Source: Enterobacter chuandaensis (lineage in GTDB: Bacteria > Pseudomonadota > Gammaproteobacteria > Enterobacterales > Enterobacteriaceae). Taken from it: a DNA stretch of 64,000 nt. A program made the position numbers and the translations under genes. The stretch lies in the NCBI RefSeq assembly GCF_003594915.1, contig NZ_QZCS01000002.1, positions 434,001-498,000 of the forward strand, read 5' to 3'. The notes beneath the pieces are model-generated. The model had not been told where the DNA came from, did not search any database, and saw nothing but the letters and a program-made list of their open reading frames with translations. Below, piece by piece: positions 9,674-18,736 of this stretch. Within the stretch, counting starts at the first letter, position 1, and every line of letters begins with the position of its first letter.

Positions 9674-11482
9674 GTGCGAATCGCGACAATAACAAACTGG
9701 GCCTACGGTGCCACAGTCTGCCTGACTATCGCCTCCGGCATTATCATGCTGATGGCCTCCGGAGCGGATACCGCTGAACGTCAGGCCATTGAACAACGTC
9801 AACGTTTTGATGAGCTTACCGAAAATATTGAAACCGATGCCTGGATACAATCCGATTTAGCGCGCCTGTACGTCATCAAAAAAGACCCGCAGATCCTCAG
9901 AGAATATAACCAGTCAGAAAACAGCCTTAAGAACATTGAGCTGAAGCTGGAAAAACTGCAGGACAGCGGTGCTTCTGATGACGAGCTGGCCCTGCTGCAT
10001 GATGGCCTAAAGATCATCGATCAACTGCAGGACGAGCAGCAGACGGCACTGACGAGCGCGGCACGGGGTGAAGATGAACAGGCCGTTGCCCTGCTCTATG
10101 GCATGCCCTACGAGCAGGAGCTTGAGCGCGCGCAAACCCAGATCGATCGCTTTCGCCAGATACTCGACAAGCGTGTGATTGCCTCCGTGCGGGAGGCGAC
10201 GAAAAAATCGAAAGCGCTGCGCACGGCCTCTGAAGTGATGGTTGGCCTGACCGCACTGCTGTTTTTGTTTGTTCTCGGCTTCATACTGAAACGCCGCGTG
10301 CTCCGCCCGGTGGTACGCCTGAGCGACGTGGTGCACCGCCTGGCATCGCAGGATTACGCCGTCGAGACGCCCAACTTCAGCCAGATTGATGAGATTGGTG
10401 ACATGGCCCAGGCTATCCGCATCTTTCGTGAAAACGGCCTTGCGCGACAGCGTCTGGAAAAGGAGCGCGATGCCGACTGGGCCATCCGCGAGCTGCTGGC
10501 GCGCATGACCCAGCGGCTGCAGGGGTGTGAAAGCTTTGACGACGTGATTAACGTGGCGGAGCTGTTTGCGCCCAATATCGCGCCGGGGATAGCGGGCCGG
10601 CTCTACGTTTTTGACCGCGATCCGTGGCAAATGCGCTGCGCCGCGCAATGGCTGTCGCCGACCGGTGAAGAGACGACGTTCCACCCCGATGCGTGCTGGG
10701 CCGTGCGTCGCGGTCAGAGCCACCCGCCTGTTAACGGTGAGCCGGATATCGCCTGCTATCATCTCCCTCCATCACAGGCGGAAAGCGCGCTGTGCGTGCC
10801 GCTTATCGCCCAGGGCGAAGCCATTGGGTTGCTCTCGTTCCAGAACATTACTCCGGAGAATGCCCCTGCACGCGCGTATCTGGAACTGATGGCCGAGGCG
10901 CTCGGGCTGGCGCTGGCCAACCAGCGCCTGCGTGACGCGCTGCTGGAAAAAGCCTTGTTTGACCCGCTTACCGGCTTGCGTAACCGTCATCATCTTGAAG
11001 ACACCCTGCACACGCAGATGACGCAGGCAATGCGCAACAGCGAGCCGTTAAGCTGCATGATGATCGACATCGATCACTTCAAGAGTATTAATGACCGCTT
11101 TGGTCACGAGGCGGGCGATCAGGTGATCAAAAGCGTGGCGTCGATTGTTCAGCGGGTCGCGCATGACAGCGGCCTGGCATTCCGCTACGGAGGCGAAGAG
11201 TTTCTGGTTCTGCTTCCCGGTGCCGATGATCAAGAGGCGCACGCCTGCGCGCAGAAGATTTACAATGGCGTGCATGAGCTGTCGCTTCGCTACGGACTGA
11301 CTGAGATTGGGCCGGTGGATGTTTCAATTGGCATCGCCAGCTATCCGGAACATGCCCAGAGCGACAACCTGCTGCGCGCCGCGGACGTGGCACTGTACCG
11401 GGCGAAAGAGCTGGGCCGGGCGCGCATTGTAAGCTTTGGGATGCTGGAAGCGGTACACGCCCGAAGGACTGGTGCTGAGTGA
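9674..11482 (+). CDS. Membrane diguanylate cyclase with HAMP, GAF and GGDEF domains
   Basis: The 602-residue protein probably makes cyclic di-GMP from two GTP. In order: an N-terminal membrane helix (about 8-30), a periplasmic helical region, a second helix (about 185-206), HAMP-like sequence ([12 protein letters not shown]), a GAF-like domain (about 275-420) and a GGDEF domain from about 430. The active-site motif is YGGEEF, preceded by [20 protein letters not shown]. The usual RxxD inhibitory site upstream of GGEEF is replaced by HDSG, so product inhibition may be absent. The start is GTG with AAGGA 9 nt upstream. It may overlap a tiny reading frame at its end. The signal sensed is unknown. 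Confidence 0.88.
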   Translation: MRIATITNWAYGATVCLTIASGIIMLMASGADTAERQAIEQRQRFDELTENIETDAWIQSDLARLYVIKKDPQILREYNQSENSLKNIELKLEKLQDSGASDDELALLHDGLKIIDQLQDEQQTALTSAARGEDEQAVALLYGMPYEQELERAQTQIDRFRQILDKRVIASVREATKKSKALRTASEVMVGLTALLFLFVLGFILKRRVLRPVVRLSDVVHRLASQDYAVETPNFSQIDEIGDMAQAIRIFRENGLARQRLEKERDADWAIRELLARMTQRLQGCESFDDVINVAELFAPNIAPGIAGRLYVFDRDPWQMRCAAQWLSPTGEETTFHPDACWAVRRGQSHPPVNGEPDIACYHLPPSQAESALCVPLIAQGEAIGLLSFQNITPENAPARAYLELMAEALGLALANQRLRDALLEKALFDPLTGLRNRHHLEDTLHTQMTQAMRNSEPLSCMMIDIDHFKSINDRFGHEAGDQVIKSVASIVQRVAHDSGLAFRYGGEEFLVLLPGADDQEAHACAQKIYNGVHELSLRYGLTEIGPVDVSIGIASYPEHAQSDNLLRAADVALYRAKELGRARIVSFGMLEAVHARRTGAE

Positions 11483-11606
11483 TTGCACACTCGCTGCTTT
11501 TAAAAAACTCCGCACTAAAAAGCAGATCCGCTCTGTTAACGGGCAGCCTTATCGCATCACCACCACCGGGCTGAACAACGTTCGCGCCCAGCTGGATAAT
11601 CGTTAA
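11472..11606 (+). CDS. Possible small protein of 44 residues
   Basis: A GTG-started frame overlaps the cyclase stop codon by 11 nt and runs to a TAA just before a terminator. The product would contain [18 protein letters not shown] and end in [12 protein letters not shown], a basic, plausible amphipathic composition. No clear ribosome site is seen. I do not recognise it. It could be a real small protein coupled to the cyclase, the remains of a longer gene, or chance. Confidence 0.3.
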   Translation: MLSDCTLAAFKKLRTKKQIRSVNGQPYRITTTGLNNVRAQLDNR

Positions 11607-11615
11607 ATACGAGTG

Positions 11616-11641
11616 CGCCATCCGTTGGGTGGCGTTTTTTT
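11616..11641 (+). terminator. Rho-independent terminator
   Basis: The stem CGCCATCC/GGGTGGCG with a 3-nt loop is followed by seven T. It ends the cyclase transcript. The next 270 bp are A+T-rich; a TATAAT hexamer at 11876-11881 could be part of the promoter for the following operon but lacks a convincing -35 partner. Confidence 0.8.
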
Positions 11642-11912
11642 GGTTTTTCTGAAAAGTAAATCCGTGACGTGAGAAAATATTAATCAATTAAAACGATCGT
11701 TTTTTAAACGCAGGAGAGTTTATTCAAGTAACGGTATCGTGTTTCAAAAAATCAGGCCTCGTTCAACAACCGAACATTTAACATTAACTTGTTGATTTTC
11801 AAGTACATTAGAAAGGCAGAAGTATAAAAATCATCGTGTCTTAACAAAATACATAAACTCATTTGATAACTAAATTATAATCCTTATACATGAGACAAAA
11901 ATGGAGGCCCAA

Positions 11913-12407
11913 ATGCGACTAATCCTAATGCTGTTATGCTGCCTGGTACAGAGTTTTGCCTGGGCTGGCGAACTGCCAAAACCCGTTGGAAAACCCATTT
12001 TGACGATTTACGGTAATATAGAAAATACCAATGAAGAGGGGAAAGCAGTGTTTGATCTCGCCAGCCTTGAAAAACTGGGTATGGTGAGTTTCGAGACGAC
12101 ATCTCCCTGGTACACTGGTCGTACTAAATTCGAGGGTGTCCCGATGCAAAAACTTATGGATTATGTGGGTGCAAAGGGTACTGCCGTTAATGTTATTGCC
12201 CTCAATGATTACGCTACCGAGATCCCTCTCAGCGACTTCAAAAAATACAACGCCATACTTGCCCTAAAGATCAATGGCGAATATATGCGCATTCGCGATA
12301 AAGGTCCATCATTCATTGTTTACCCGTATGACAGTCTTCCTGAATTGAATAATCAGATTTATTACTCGCGTTCAGCCTGGCAGGTTAGCAAAATGAAGAT
12401 TGAATAG
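11913..12407 (+). CDS. Secreted protein with oxidoreductase molybdopterin-binding-like fold
   Basis: This 164-residue protein has a signal peptide (MRLILMLLCCLVQSFAWA, likely cleaved after AWA) and a mature part resembling the sulfite-oxidase/YedY molybdopterin-binding fold: LTIYGNI, a LASLEKLG strand-helix, EGVPMQKLMDYVG and VYPYDS. The mature part has no cysteine, so the usual molybdenum ligand is missing and catalysis is unlikely. An ATG 12 nt upstream is in frame, but GGAGG lies inside that extension, 5 nt before my start, which decides the choice. The gene is 17 nt upstream of a GGDEF-EAL gene. I infer a periplasmic sensing partner for it. Confidence 0.72.
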   Translation: MRLILMLLCCLVQSFAWAGELPKPVGKPILTIYGNIENTNEEGKAVFDLASLEKLGMVSFETTSPWYTGRTKFEGVPMQKLMDYVGAKGTAVNVIALNDYATEIPLSDFKKYNAILALKINGEYMRIRDKGPSFIVYPYDSLPELNNQIYYSRSAWQVSKMKIE

Positions 12408-12424
12408 CAGTTCAGGAGAACATA

Positions 12425-14398
12425 ATGAACAGGATACTGGTTGGTATCATTTTTTCTCTTTTTATCACGACAGGATATATTGCATTTCTTGTTTACGATC
12501 GTCAGCAAGAATTGCAAAAACTGACTCACTACACTGAGTCCTGGTCCGTGGCTCAACTGGTATCTGAGTACTACCGATTTGAATCATGGCTTGGTCTGTA
12601 CGCAACCGATACCGATGAGGTTACGGTAGACCAGGCCCGCATGCGCCTCGAAATTATGCTCAGCCAGGGTGAGTTAATGAAGGGGGGAGATTTAGGTCGC
12701 TATATTGAAAGTGATAAAACGCATCAGGCGCTCGCTGCGCGTCTGGAGCAAATACTTACCTATCTGGATAGTAATCTGGAAAAAATGAGCCATGCTGAGT
12801 TAAAAAAATACCTGGCTAATATGCATCTGCTCGACGCGCCACTCAGTCAACTCTCTTCAAGTGCGTTAACAAAAGATATTAATACGATTAATGAATCCAA
12901 TAATAAAATACAAATCCTTTATTATATTTATTCCGCACTGTCGTTACTCCTGGTGATCTTGAGTTTTATTCTGGGGTTCTTAATGATTTATCAGAATAAA
13001 AACATCCTCAAAGCACATATGCAGGTTAAAAGCCTTGCCGACGAACTGCAGTTATCAAAAGAAACGCTGCAAATTCAGAATTCTAAGCTGGAATATGATG
13101 TTTATCATGATTCCCTCACCGGCATGAAAAACCGTCTTTACTTCTGGGACGATCTCAACAAAATTAATCTTCAGGCGGATAAAGACCACGTCCCTGTCAC
13201 GGTGATGTTATTTGATTTAGACCGCTTCAAAGAGGTTAACGATACCTATGGCCATGATGCCGGGGATTTATTGTTAAATCAGGTATCCAGACGGCTCACC
13301 TCCATGAGCAGTGGTTCAGATACATTTTACCGTTTAGGAGGAGATGAGTTTGCGCTTCTGTCCAGCGGCTTGACCGAAAGCGCTGCCGTTTCGCGCGCTA
13401 AAGAAATCAGCGATTATATCAGCCAGCCCTACTCGATTAATAATCAACTCATTAAAATCGCCACCTGTGTGGGGATCGTTTTATCCGATAATGAACGCCG
13501 TTCTGATTATCTCTATAAATTTGCCGACCTGGCGCTCTACGAAGCTAAAAATGAAGGCTCACGCCAGATAAAAGTCTTTCGTCAGTGGATGCTGGAAAAA
13601 TTGCAGGAAAGCCGGACCCTTGAACATGATATGGCGCTGGCGCTCGACAGAAATGAATTCGTTGTTTATTACCAGCCGATTGTCGATTCGTTCAGCAAAG
13701 ACATTTACGGCTATGAAGCGCTTATTCGCTGGATGCACCCGGTAAAGGGCATTCTTTCACCTGATTATTTTATCTCTGTCGCTGAAAAAACCGGCATGAT
13801 CAATGAGATAGGAAAAATGGTACTTGAGCTTTCCTGCCGGGAAGCGGCTTCCTGGGCGGTTCCGGCGCGGATCTCAGTGAACGTCTCACCTGTTCAGTTG
13901 GGCACCAAATCGTTTACGACAATGGTACAGTCTATTCTGGAAGAGACAGGGTTACCGGCTGGCCGCCTTGAGTTAGAGGTGACAGAGTCTTCACTTTTCA
14001 GCGATAGCAATACGCCGCTCACTATTCTCAAAAAGCTAAGGGCAATGGGTGTAAAAATTTCCATCGACGATTTCGGTACGGGATATTCTTCACTCTCAAG
14101 GCTGAGTGAACTTAATTTTGATAAAATTAAAATAGACAAATCCTTTGTGAACTCGATCTCTACGCAAGATAATGCGCTTAATATCGTCAAACTGATTACC
14201 GGTATGGCAAAGAGCCTTAATATGAGGGTCATTGCAGAAGGGGTTGAAACTGAAGAGCAACTTCAACGGCTTCAGGCACTTGGCTGCGATCTGGTGCAGG
14301 GATACCTGTTCGGAAAACCACATCCCGAGGTTAACGAGAAGATCAGATGCGGTTGCAAAGGATTTGAGACCGTTTCTGGCCAGGACACTTGTCAATGA
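12425..14398 (+). CDS. Membrane GGDEF-EAL protein (cyclic di-GMP synthesis and/or breakdown)
   Basis: The 657-residue protein has a membrane helix at about 4-23, a periplasmic helical sensor region (about 25-165), a second helix (about 163-190), then GGDEF (about 220-385) and EAL (about 395-640). The cyclase motif LGGDEF is intact with FDLDRFKEVNDTYGHDAGD. The phosphodiesterase motifs YEALIRW, NVSPVQL, DDFGTGYSSL and KIDKSF are intact too, so both activities are possible. AGGAGA lies 8 nt before the start. It is in an operon with the secreted molybdopterin-fold protein before it, which may control it from the periplasm. The net activity cannot be told from sequence. Confidence 0.9.
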   Translation: MNRILVGIIFSLFITTGYIAFLVYDRQQELQKLTHYTESWSVAQLVSEYYRFESWLGLYATDTDEVTVDQARMRLEIMLSQGELMKGGDLGRYIESDKTHQALAARLEQILTYLDSNLEKMSHAELKKYLANMHLLDAPLSQLSSSALTKDINTINESNNKIQILYYIYSALSLLLVILSFILGFLMIYQNKNILKAHMQVKSLADELQLSKETLQIQNSKLEYDVYHDSLTGMKNRLYFWDDLNKINLQADKDHVPVTVMLFDLDRFKEVNDTYGHDAGDLLLNQVSRRLTSMSSGSDTFYRLGGDEFALLSSGLTESAAVSRAKEISDYISQPYSINNQLIKIATCVGIVLSDNERRSDYLYKFADLALYEAKNEGSRQIKVFRQWMLEKLQESRTLEHDMALALDRNEFVVYYQPIVDSFSKDIYGYEALIRWMHPVKGILSPDYFISVAEKTGMINEIGKMVLELSCREAASWAVPARISVNVSPVQLGTKSFTTMVQSILEETGLPAGRLELEVTESSLFSDSNTPLTILKKLRAMGVKISIDDFGTGYSSLSRLSELNFDKIKIDKSFVNSISTQDNALNIVKLITGMAKSLNMRVIAEGVETEEQLQRLQALGCDLVQGYLFGKPHPEVNEKIRCGCKGFETVSGQDTCQ

Positions 14399-14420
14399 TT
14401 GCATCATCAAAGGTTAAATA

Positions 14421-15098
14421 ATGAAAAAAACAACGCCAGAATATACGCCTGTTGACATGTCTCGTTGGGCAAGGAAGGAGCACTTTGAAGTTTTTCAGTC
14501 ATTTGCTCAATGTACAATTAATCAAACGGTTCTGATTGATATTACCGCATTGCGAAAACATATTAAAAAGGTTGGCTGGAAGTTTTACCCGACAATCATT
14601 TTCCTTCTTTCTAAAATCATGAACCGGCATGCCGAGTTCCGTATGGCTATGAAGGACAATGAGCTGGTTATATGGAATGAAATTCATCCAAGCTATACCA
14701 TTTTCCATGATGAAACGGAGACCTTCTCGTCATTATGGAGTCACTATGATGGCAATATTCATCACTTCCAGAACACTTATTCAGAAGACGTTGCACGCTA
14801 TGGAAATAACCTTTCTTATTGGCCGAAGGAAGAATCCCGGGAAAATGTCTTTTTCGTCTCGTCTATTCCCTGGGTCACGTTTACTAACTTTAATATGAAC
14901 ATTGCTCATATGCAGAACTTTTTTACCCCGATGTTCACGTTTGGAAAATACTACGAACAGGATGGAAAAGTGTTGTTGCCGCTCGCGGTGCAGGTCCATC
15001 ACTCCGTGTGCGATGGTTTCCATGTGGCAAGGATGTTCAATGAGTTGCAGGAGATGTGTGATGGATTATCGGAGCTGTCAGAGGAAATTGATGGCTGA
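14421..15098 (+). CDS. Chloramphenicol acetyltransferase, type A (CatA-like)
   Basis: The 225-residue product is a full-length relative of type-A chloramphenicol acetyltransferases, which acetylate the 3-hydroxyl of chloramphenicol with acetyl-CoA. The catalytic-histidine motif HHSVCDGFH is intact (about residues 193-201). [32 protein letters not shown] and [16 protein letters not shown] all match CatA positions. By eye it is clearly divergent from plasmid CatA1, so it may be an intrinsic chromosomal enzyme. Its true substrate and expression are not shown. It lies 22 nt after the GGDEF-EAL gene and only 23 bp before the left att copy of the satellite. It is richer in A+T than the backbone. 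Confidence 0.85.
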   Translation: MKKTTPEYTPVDMSRWARKEHFEVFQSFAQCTINQTVLIDITALRKHIKKVGWKFYPTIIFLLSKIMNRHAEFRMAMKDNELVIWNEIHPSYTIFHDETETFSSLWSHYDGNIHHFQNTYSEDVARYGNNLSYWPKEESRENVFFVSSIPWVTFTNFNMNIAHMQNFFTPMFTFGKYYEQDGKVLLPLAVQVHHSVCDGFHVARMFNELQEMCDGLSELSEEIDG

Positions 15099-15120
15099 TA
15101 CTTTAGAGGGCTTTTTTAAA

Positions 15121-15139
15121 AGATGGTGCGATAATAGGA
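15121..15139. other. Left attachment-site copy of the satellite
   Basis: AGATGGTGCGATAATAGGA repeats the 3' end of tRNA-Thr found at 26095-26114, with one C missing (GGTGC-GAT against GGTGCCGAT). Together they define the element ends. The rest of the tRNA is not repeated here. Confidence 0.82.
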
Positions 15140-15198
15140 ACCGACAAATAACATCAACATAATGATTTTATTTATAAAAATAAAATCGAAAAACATTC

Positions 15199-15220
15199 CT
15201 ATACACACCACTATACACAT
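15199..15220. other. Integrase arm-type sites, left arm
   Basis: Two direct units, CTATACACAC (15199-15208) and CTATACACAT (15211-15220), recur near the int start at the other end of the element (25934-25986). Their position 60-80 bp inside the left att copy is what is expected of arm-type integrase or excisionase sites. Confidence 0.6.
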
Positions 15221-15281
15221 TGACGGGTGCGTTCATTTTTCATACGAACTAAATAACAGAAAAAAACTTTTTTTTAGAAAA

Positions 15282-15374
15282 ACTGTTCACACTGTTCACC
15301 GTGTGCTTTTGTTTATAAAAATCATTTAGTTATGCGGTGAATGGTTGGTGAACAGTGAACACTTTACTGTTCAC
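15282..15374. other. crr-like iteron region (P4 replication)
   Basis: Several decamers of the P4 alpha-binding type GGTGAACAGT are present: reverse-oriented ACTGTTCAC at 15282-15290 and 15291-15300, a forward GGTGAACAGT at 15347-15356 overlapped by another GTGAAC, and a reverse copy at 15366-15374. In P4 a second iteron region, crr, lies apart from the origin and is also needed for replication. This cluster just beyond the alpha gene fits that role. Confidence 0.72.
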
Positions 15375-15392
15375 TTTTGCCGTTTTTCAGGT

Positions 15393-15417
15393 AAAAAAAG
15401 ACCGGCGATTGCCGGTC
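15393..15417 (-). terminator. Rho-independent terminator of the satellite replication operon
   Basis: Read on the minus strand, GACCGGC, a 4-nt loop and GCCGGTC are followed by seven T. It lies 9 bp after the alpha stop. Confidence 0.88.
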
Positions 15418-15425
15418 AGGTCAGG

Positions 15426-17759
15426 TTATTTCGCTGTGGGGTCATCACATCTCGGTAGCCAGTCGGCGTTGCTTTCTTCCCTTAGCGCGAGATTGGTCTG
15501 TATGCCCTGATTTTTACGGCGCTTCTCATAACTCAGTCCATACTCTTTCAGCATCGCTGACAGCCCCTTGCCGAACATGGTGAGACTGAGTGTATTTTTG
15601 TAGCCGTGGGCTTCCATATACGCCAGATAGGCATGATACAGATACAGGCGCGGCTGACGCGGAATAATGCTGGCATTGCCGATATACATCCCCTCAGGCT
15701 CCGGCAGCGCTTCAAGGTAACCACAAAAATCAAAGGTTGGGTCGGCTTCGCGTTTAATACTGAGCGCCTCGTCGGAGTTTTGCTGCGACTGGAGCAGTGC
15801 GCGGGCGGTCATCGGGTCGCTGAACTTCTGCATTAGCTGGCGCACAATCACGGCCAGCTCACGGGCGATTTTGTTCTTGAGCTGCGGGTCGCGTTCCTCC
15901 GGGGCAATCTGTTCCGGGAAATGCAGGATCACCCGGCGACGGGAAACACCGCCGCTGCGGTCGGTAAAGCGCATCGGGTTATTGTTCACGGCCAGAATCA
16001 CCGCCGGAATATGGGTGGAGTACGCATCCTTGTATTTCGGGTCGACCGATACCGCATCACCGCCGGTGATGGCCTTGAGCCCTGCCCCATCACCGCTCCA
16101 TTTCTCCTGGTCAGGCAGGCGTATTAGTGAGAAGCCAATCAGCGCCGCGCGCTCACGTGGTGATTCCAGCGTTTCGATGGTGGCCGACGTGGCGTTATCT
16201 TCCCCGGCAAGCATGGTCGCAATTTCGGCCAGAATACTTTTCCCGCTGCCACCCGGCCCGGTCACTTCGAGAAAGAGCTGCCAGTCATAGCGGTTCGCCA
16301 GCACCATAAACAGCGCGGCCAGAATCACGTCACGCTTTTCCGGCCTGCCACCGGCGGCGCGGTCGAGCCAGCGCCAGAAATCCGGGGCGTGAGTTTCCAG
16401 CGTTTCACCCTCCACCGGCGGGGTAAAATCGACATCACAGAGTGTGCGCAGCCAGTGCGATTTATGGTGCGGGCTGAATGTGCCGGTGGCGGTATCGAGT
16501 ACGCCGTTGCGAAAGCCAATCAGACGCCGTGCCGGGGCGTCCTGCTGCGGAATAATCAGTTTCAGGGTCTCCACCACTGAAGCAATTTTCCCCGACGAGA
16601 ACGGCGCGCGCAGACGCTGAAACAACCCGGCCACGTCGCGGGCAAAATCCGACGGCGGAATGATTTTCCATATACCGGCCTCATAGCGGGACAGGAGCTG
16701 GCCGTTCGCATCCACGGCCAGCGCTTCGCCGTAATGTTCATGCACCCGCATCGATTTTTCACTGGTGCTCATGGCGGTAAATTCCGCCTCGCTCATGGTA
16801 GTGAAAGGACTGTCAGCCGGTGGCCGGATGGCGTCATAAATCGCTTTCCGCGTCGCCTCTTCGCCGTGCTGCATAAACGCATCATTCCAGTCACCGAACA
16901 CCGGCGGCAGGGCAACAACACCCTCACAGGCGTCTGCGGCCGCTGCGGCTTTTAACTGGCCGTCGCCGTTAAGGTCGCGGTCGGCGGCCAGCACAATCTG
17001 ACAGGCCGGGTGTTTTTGTCGGGCAAGGCTCGCCAGAGAAAGGAGGTTCACGGAGGACAGCGCCACCATGACGGTTTCCCCGGTCAGGTGATGCACGGTG
17101 AGCGCGGTCACATAGCCCTCCGCAATCCACAGGCGTTTTCCCGCCTGCTTTTTCCCTTCGATGGTGTGGCACGCTCCTTTTACCGCCCCGCCTTTCAGGG
17201 TGCGTTTGAGACCGTCAGAATTAATAAGCTGAACGTTAACCAGCGCCCCGGCATCGTCATACAGCGGGACAACCATATCACCGGTGCGGAACGTCACGCC
17301 GCCGGTTTTGTGTGTGGCCGTCAGCATGACACACTCATGACCGGGGAATCCCTTGCGGGTGAGGTAGGCGTTGCCGCTGGCCGGTCGGGTTTTCTCCATG
17401 AGCTTTACGGCCAGCGCGGCCGCCGCTTTGCGGGCAACCTCCGTTCCTGCTTCTGCGGCCGCAATCACTTCCGGGGCAACCGGCGGCAGGTTGCCGGTCA
17501 CGGCGTTCACCTTTCCGGCGGCCTCGGAGGCCGACACGCCAAATACTTTCTCAACCAGCTTAAGCCCGTCACCTGCGCCGCACTGGTTGCAGAACCATGT
17601 GCCTCGCCCCTCTTTATCGTCAAAGCGGAAACGGTCAGAGCCGCCGCATACCGGGCAGGACTGATGGCGGTTTTTAATCACTTTCACCCCCAGCGCCGGG
17701 AGAATGTTCGGCCAGTGGCCGCACGCCTGTTTTACGGTTTCCGTTACATTCATTTTCAT
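15426..17759 (-). CDS. P4-type alpha replication protein (primase, helicase, origin binding)
   Basis: At 777 residues this equals the length of P4 gp-alpha. The N-terminus has a zinc-ribbon primase start (CPVCGGSDRF, then CNQCGAGDG, residues 36-65) and a TOPRIM-like part (WIAEGYVTALTV; LAADRDLNGDGQ). The helicase part has Walker A TGPGGSGKS (about 490-500) and superfamily-3 features. The C-terminal region is expected to bind the iterons at 15282-15374 and 19398-19503. It primes and unwinds the satellite DNA independently of host DnaA, DnaB and DnaG. The start has GGGAG 9 nt upstream. It is the last gene of the operon and ends at a terminator. Confidence 0.95.
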   Translation of the reverse strand: MKMNVTETVKQACGHWPNILPALGVKVIKNRHQSCPVCGGSDRFRFDDKEGRGTWFCNQCGAGDGLKLVEKVFGVSASEAAGKVNAVTGNLPPVAPEVIAAAEAGTEVARKAAAALAVKLMEKTRPASGNAYLTRKGFPGHECVMLTATHKTGGVTFRTGDMVVPLYDDAGALVNVQLINSDGLKRTLKGGAVKGACHTIEGKKQAGKRLWIAEGYVTALTVHHLTGETVMVALSSVNLLSLASLARQKHPACQIVLAADRDLNGDGQLKAAAAADACEGVVALPPVFGDWNDAFMQHGEEATRKAIYDAIRPPADSPFTTMSEAEFTAMSTSEKSMRVHEHYGEALAVDANGQLLSRYEAGIWKIIPPSDFARDVAGLFQRLRAPFSSGKIASVVETLKLIIPQQDAPARRLIGFRNGVLDTATGTFSPHHKSHWLRTLCDVDFTPPVEGETLETHAPDFWRWLDRAAGGRPEKRDVILAALFMVLANRYDWQLFLEVTGPGGSGKSILAEIATMLAGEDNATSATIETLESPRERAALIGFSLIRLPDQEKWSGDGAGLKAITGGDAVSVDPKYKDAYSTHIPAVILAVNNNPMRFTDRSGGVSRRRVILHFPEQIAPEERDPQLKNKIARELAVIVRQLMQKFSDPMTARALLQSQQNSDEALSIKREADPTFDFCGYLEALPEPEGMYIGNASIIPRQPRLYLYHAYLAYMEAHGYKNTLSLTMFGKGLSAMLKEYGLSYEKRRKNQGIQTNLALREESNADWLPRCDDPTAK

Positions 17760-17773
17760 TGTTATTTTCTCCC

Positions 17774-18094
17774 TCAGTGCAGTACCGGTGCGGTGATATG
17801 ACGGGCGCAGAGTTCATCCATCACGGCCAGCCCGAGGAAGGACAGCGACGGCGCGGCCTTGAGTGGTCCGGCTTCCATTAAATCTTCCAGCAGTGCACAG
17901 GCAATCTGACGGCCTTTTTCCTCGCCATGCTGGCGCAGGTAGAAGCCCTCCAGCTCGGCAGCAATGGCGCTTTCGAGCACGTCGAGGGTGAGCTGCGGGT
18001 AGCGGTGCTGACGCTCGCATACCGTCAGCCAGGCACAGGCCACGGCACGACGATACAGCGCGGCGCGTAATACGAGTGGTAATGGCTTTTTCAT
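17774..18094 (-). CDS. P4 Cnr-like copy-number regulator (DUF5375-type)
   Basis: This 106-residue, mostly helical protein lies directly upstream of alpha, as does P4 cnr, which encodes a protein of the same length. In P4, Cnr limits replication by acting with alpha at the iterons. The assignment rests on position, length and remembered similarity. The start [16 protein letters not shown] is supported by GGGAGGG just upstream; a further in-frame ATG 24 nt upstream is less likely. It overlaps the preceding gene by 4 nt. Confidence 0.75.
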   Translation of the reverse strand: MKKPLPLVLRAALYRRAVACAWLTVCERQHRYPQLTLDVLESAIAAELEGFYLRQHGEEKGRQIACALLEDLMEAGPLKAAPSLSFLGLAVMDELCARHITAPVLH

Positions 18095-18318
18095 ACATTT
18101 CCCTCCCCGGTCAGCCACTGCTGATTGCAGCGCTCGACCACACCGTCTAGCTGGACGGTCATAAGGTAAATCACAGAGGTGAGCTGTAACTGCTGCGCAG
18201 GGTCACGCCTAACGGTCGCGCAGTCCTGCACCTGCATCAGGTCGCCGACGAGCTGGCCGACGTTGCGCATATGCTCCAGACATTCGAGGTCCCGGGCGGT
18301 AATGGTGGTGTGTCTCAT
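18091..18318 (-). CDS. Small satellite protein of unknown function
   Basis: The 75-residue product (starting [17 protein letters not shown]) is mostly helical and soluble, with no signal peptide or membrane helix. I do not recognise a function, although proteins like this are common in P4-like elements. It overlaps both neighbours by 4 nt, so it is translated as part of the kil/icd-like, unknown, cnr, alpha operon. It holds the place where P4 has its epsilon helper-derepression gene, but I see no basis for calling it epsilon. Confidence 0.7.
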   Translation of the reverse strand: MRHTTITARDLECLEHMRNVGQLVGDLMQVQDCATVRRDPAQQLQLTSVIYLMTVQLDGVVERCNQQWLTGEGNV

Positions 18319-18509
18319 GCGCGCACCTCCGCAACCGGCAGACGGCCAGCAAACGAGAGGACGTAATCGCGAACGAGGGAAAGACGTGCGGCGTGTTCAT
18401 CACCGGCAACGGTGCGAAGCATACAGATACGGGGTTTACGGTCTGCGCGACGGACGGCAGCAAACACAAAGACAAACTGCGGGTGTGACGGGGTGAGGGT
18501 CGTAGCCAT
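18315..18509 (-). CDS. Kil/Icd-like host cell division inhibitor
   Basis: The 64-residue protein [16 protein letters not shown]... with the ending [18 protein letters not shown] matches the Icd-like proteins of P4-type prophages, in the place of P4 kil. Such proteins are reported to block host division when expressed without immunity. GGAGG lies 8 nt before this ATG, and that site overlaps one of the leader repeats (CTTATTGG), which suggests translational control. The frame stays open upstream to an ATG at 18866 that overlaps the vis stop, giving a 183-residue alternative; I prefer the short form because of its ribosome site and the RNA signals in the extension. Confidence 0.72.
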   Translation of the reverse strand: MATTLTPSHPQFVFVFAAVRRADRKPRICMLRTVAGDEHAARLSLVRDYVLSFAGRLPVAEVRA

Positions 18510-18520
18510 AGTGGCAACCT

Positions 18521-18561
18521 CCAATAAGTAGCGGTTATCGCCACCACCAGAGCTGCAAATC
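18521..18561 (-). promoter_or_regulatory. Second copy of the immunity-RNA sequence, overlapping the kil/icd-like ribosome site
   Basis: On the minus strand GATTTGCAG ... CTTATTGG is repeated in the same order and orientation as in the immunity RNA (18743-18768). The last block runs into GGAGG, the ribosome site of the kil/icd-like gene. The segment can therefore also pair with the target at 18586-18607 and could gate translation. Confidence 0.55.
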
Positions 18562-18585
18562 TCATGGGTGGTAGCCCGGACGGGG

Positions 18586-18607
18586 TTTGCAGTACCGGCC
18601 TTATTGG
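18586..18607 (-). promoter_or_regulatory. Target segment complementary to the immunity RNA
   Basis: The minus-strand RNA here reads CCAATAAG, 7 nt, CTGCAAA. Both blocks are exact complements of the two conserved blocks of the immunity RNA (TTTGCAG and CTTATTGG), with a similar spacer. This corresponds to the seqA/seqC targets of P4, where pairing causes early transcription termination. Confidence 0.6.
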
Positions 18608-18711
18608 AAACCGGCCAGCCCGAAGGCTGCCCCGCCCGGACCACCATTATCTGACAGGAGCCACGGTGTAAGCACCACAGCCCGAAAAATAGGTGTGTCT
18701 GAGCAACGACA

Positions 18712-18736
18712 TAAAAAAACACGCTCGGCGCGTGTT
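18712..18736 (-). terminator. Terminator within the immunity leader
   Basis: On the minus strand AACACGC, a 5-nt loop and GCGTGTT are followed by six or seven T. It lies between the immunity RNA and the kil/icd-like gene, where P4 terminates transcription in the immune state. Confidence 0.85.

Noticed and set aside
11876..11881. TATAAT as a defined promoter of the GGDEF-EAL operon
   Set aside because: No acceptable -35 hexamer stands 16-18 bp upstream, so I mention it without calling a promoter.
15282..15374. Repeats considered as a CRISPR array
   Set aside because: The units are 10-bp iterons in both orientations with irregular spacing; there are no 28-37 bp repeats with regular spacers anywhere in the window.
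18091..18318. Naming the 75-residue satellite protein epsilon
   Set aside because: Only position suggests it; length and sequence give no support.
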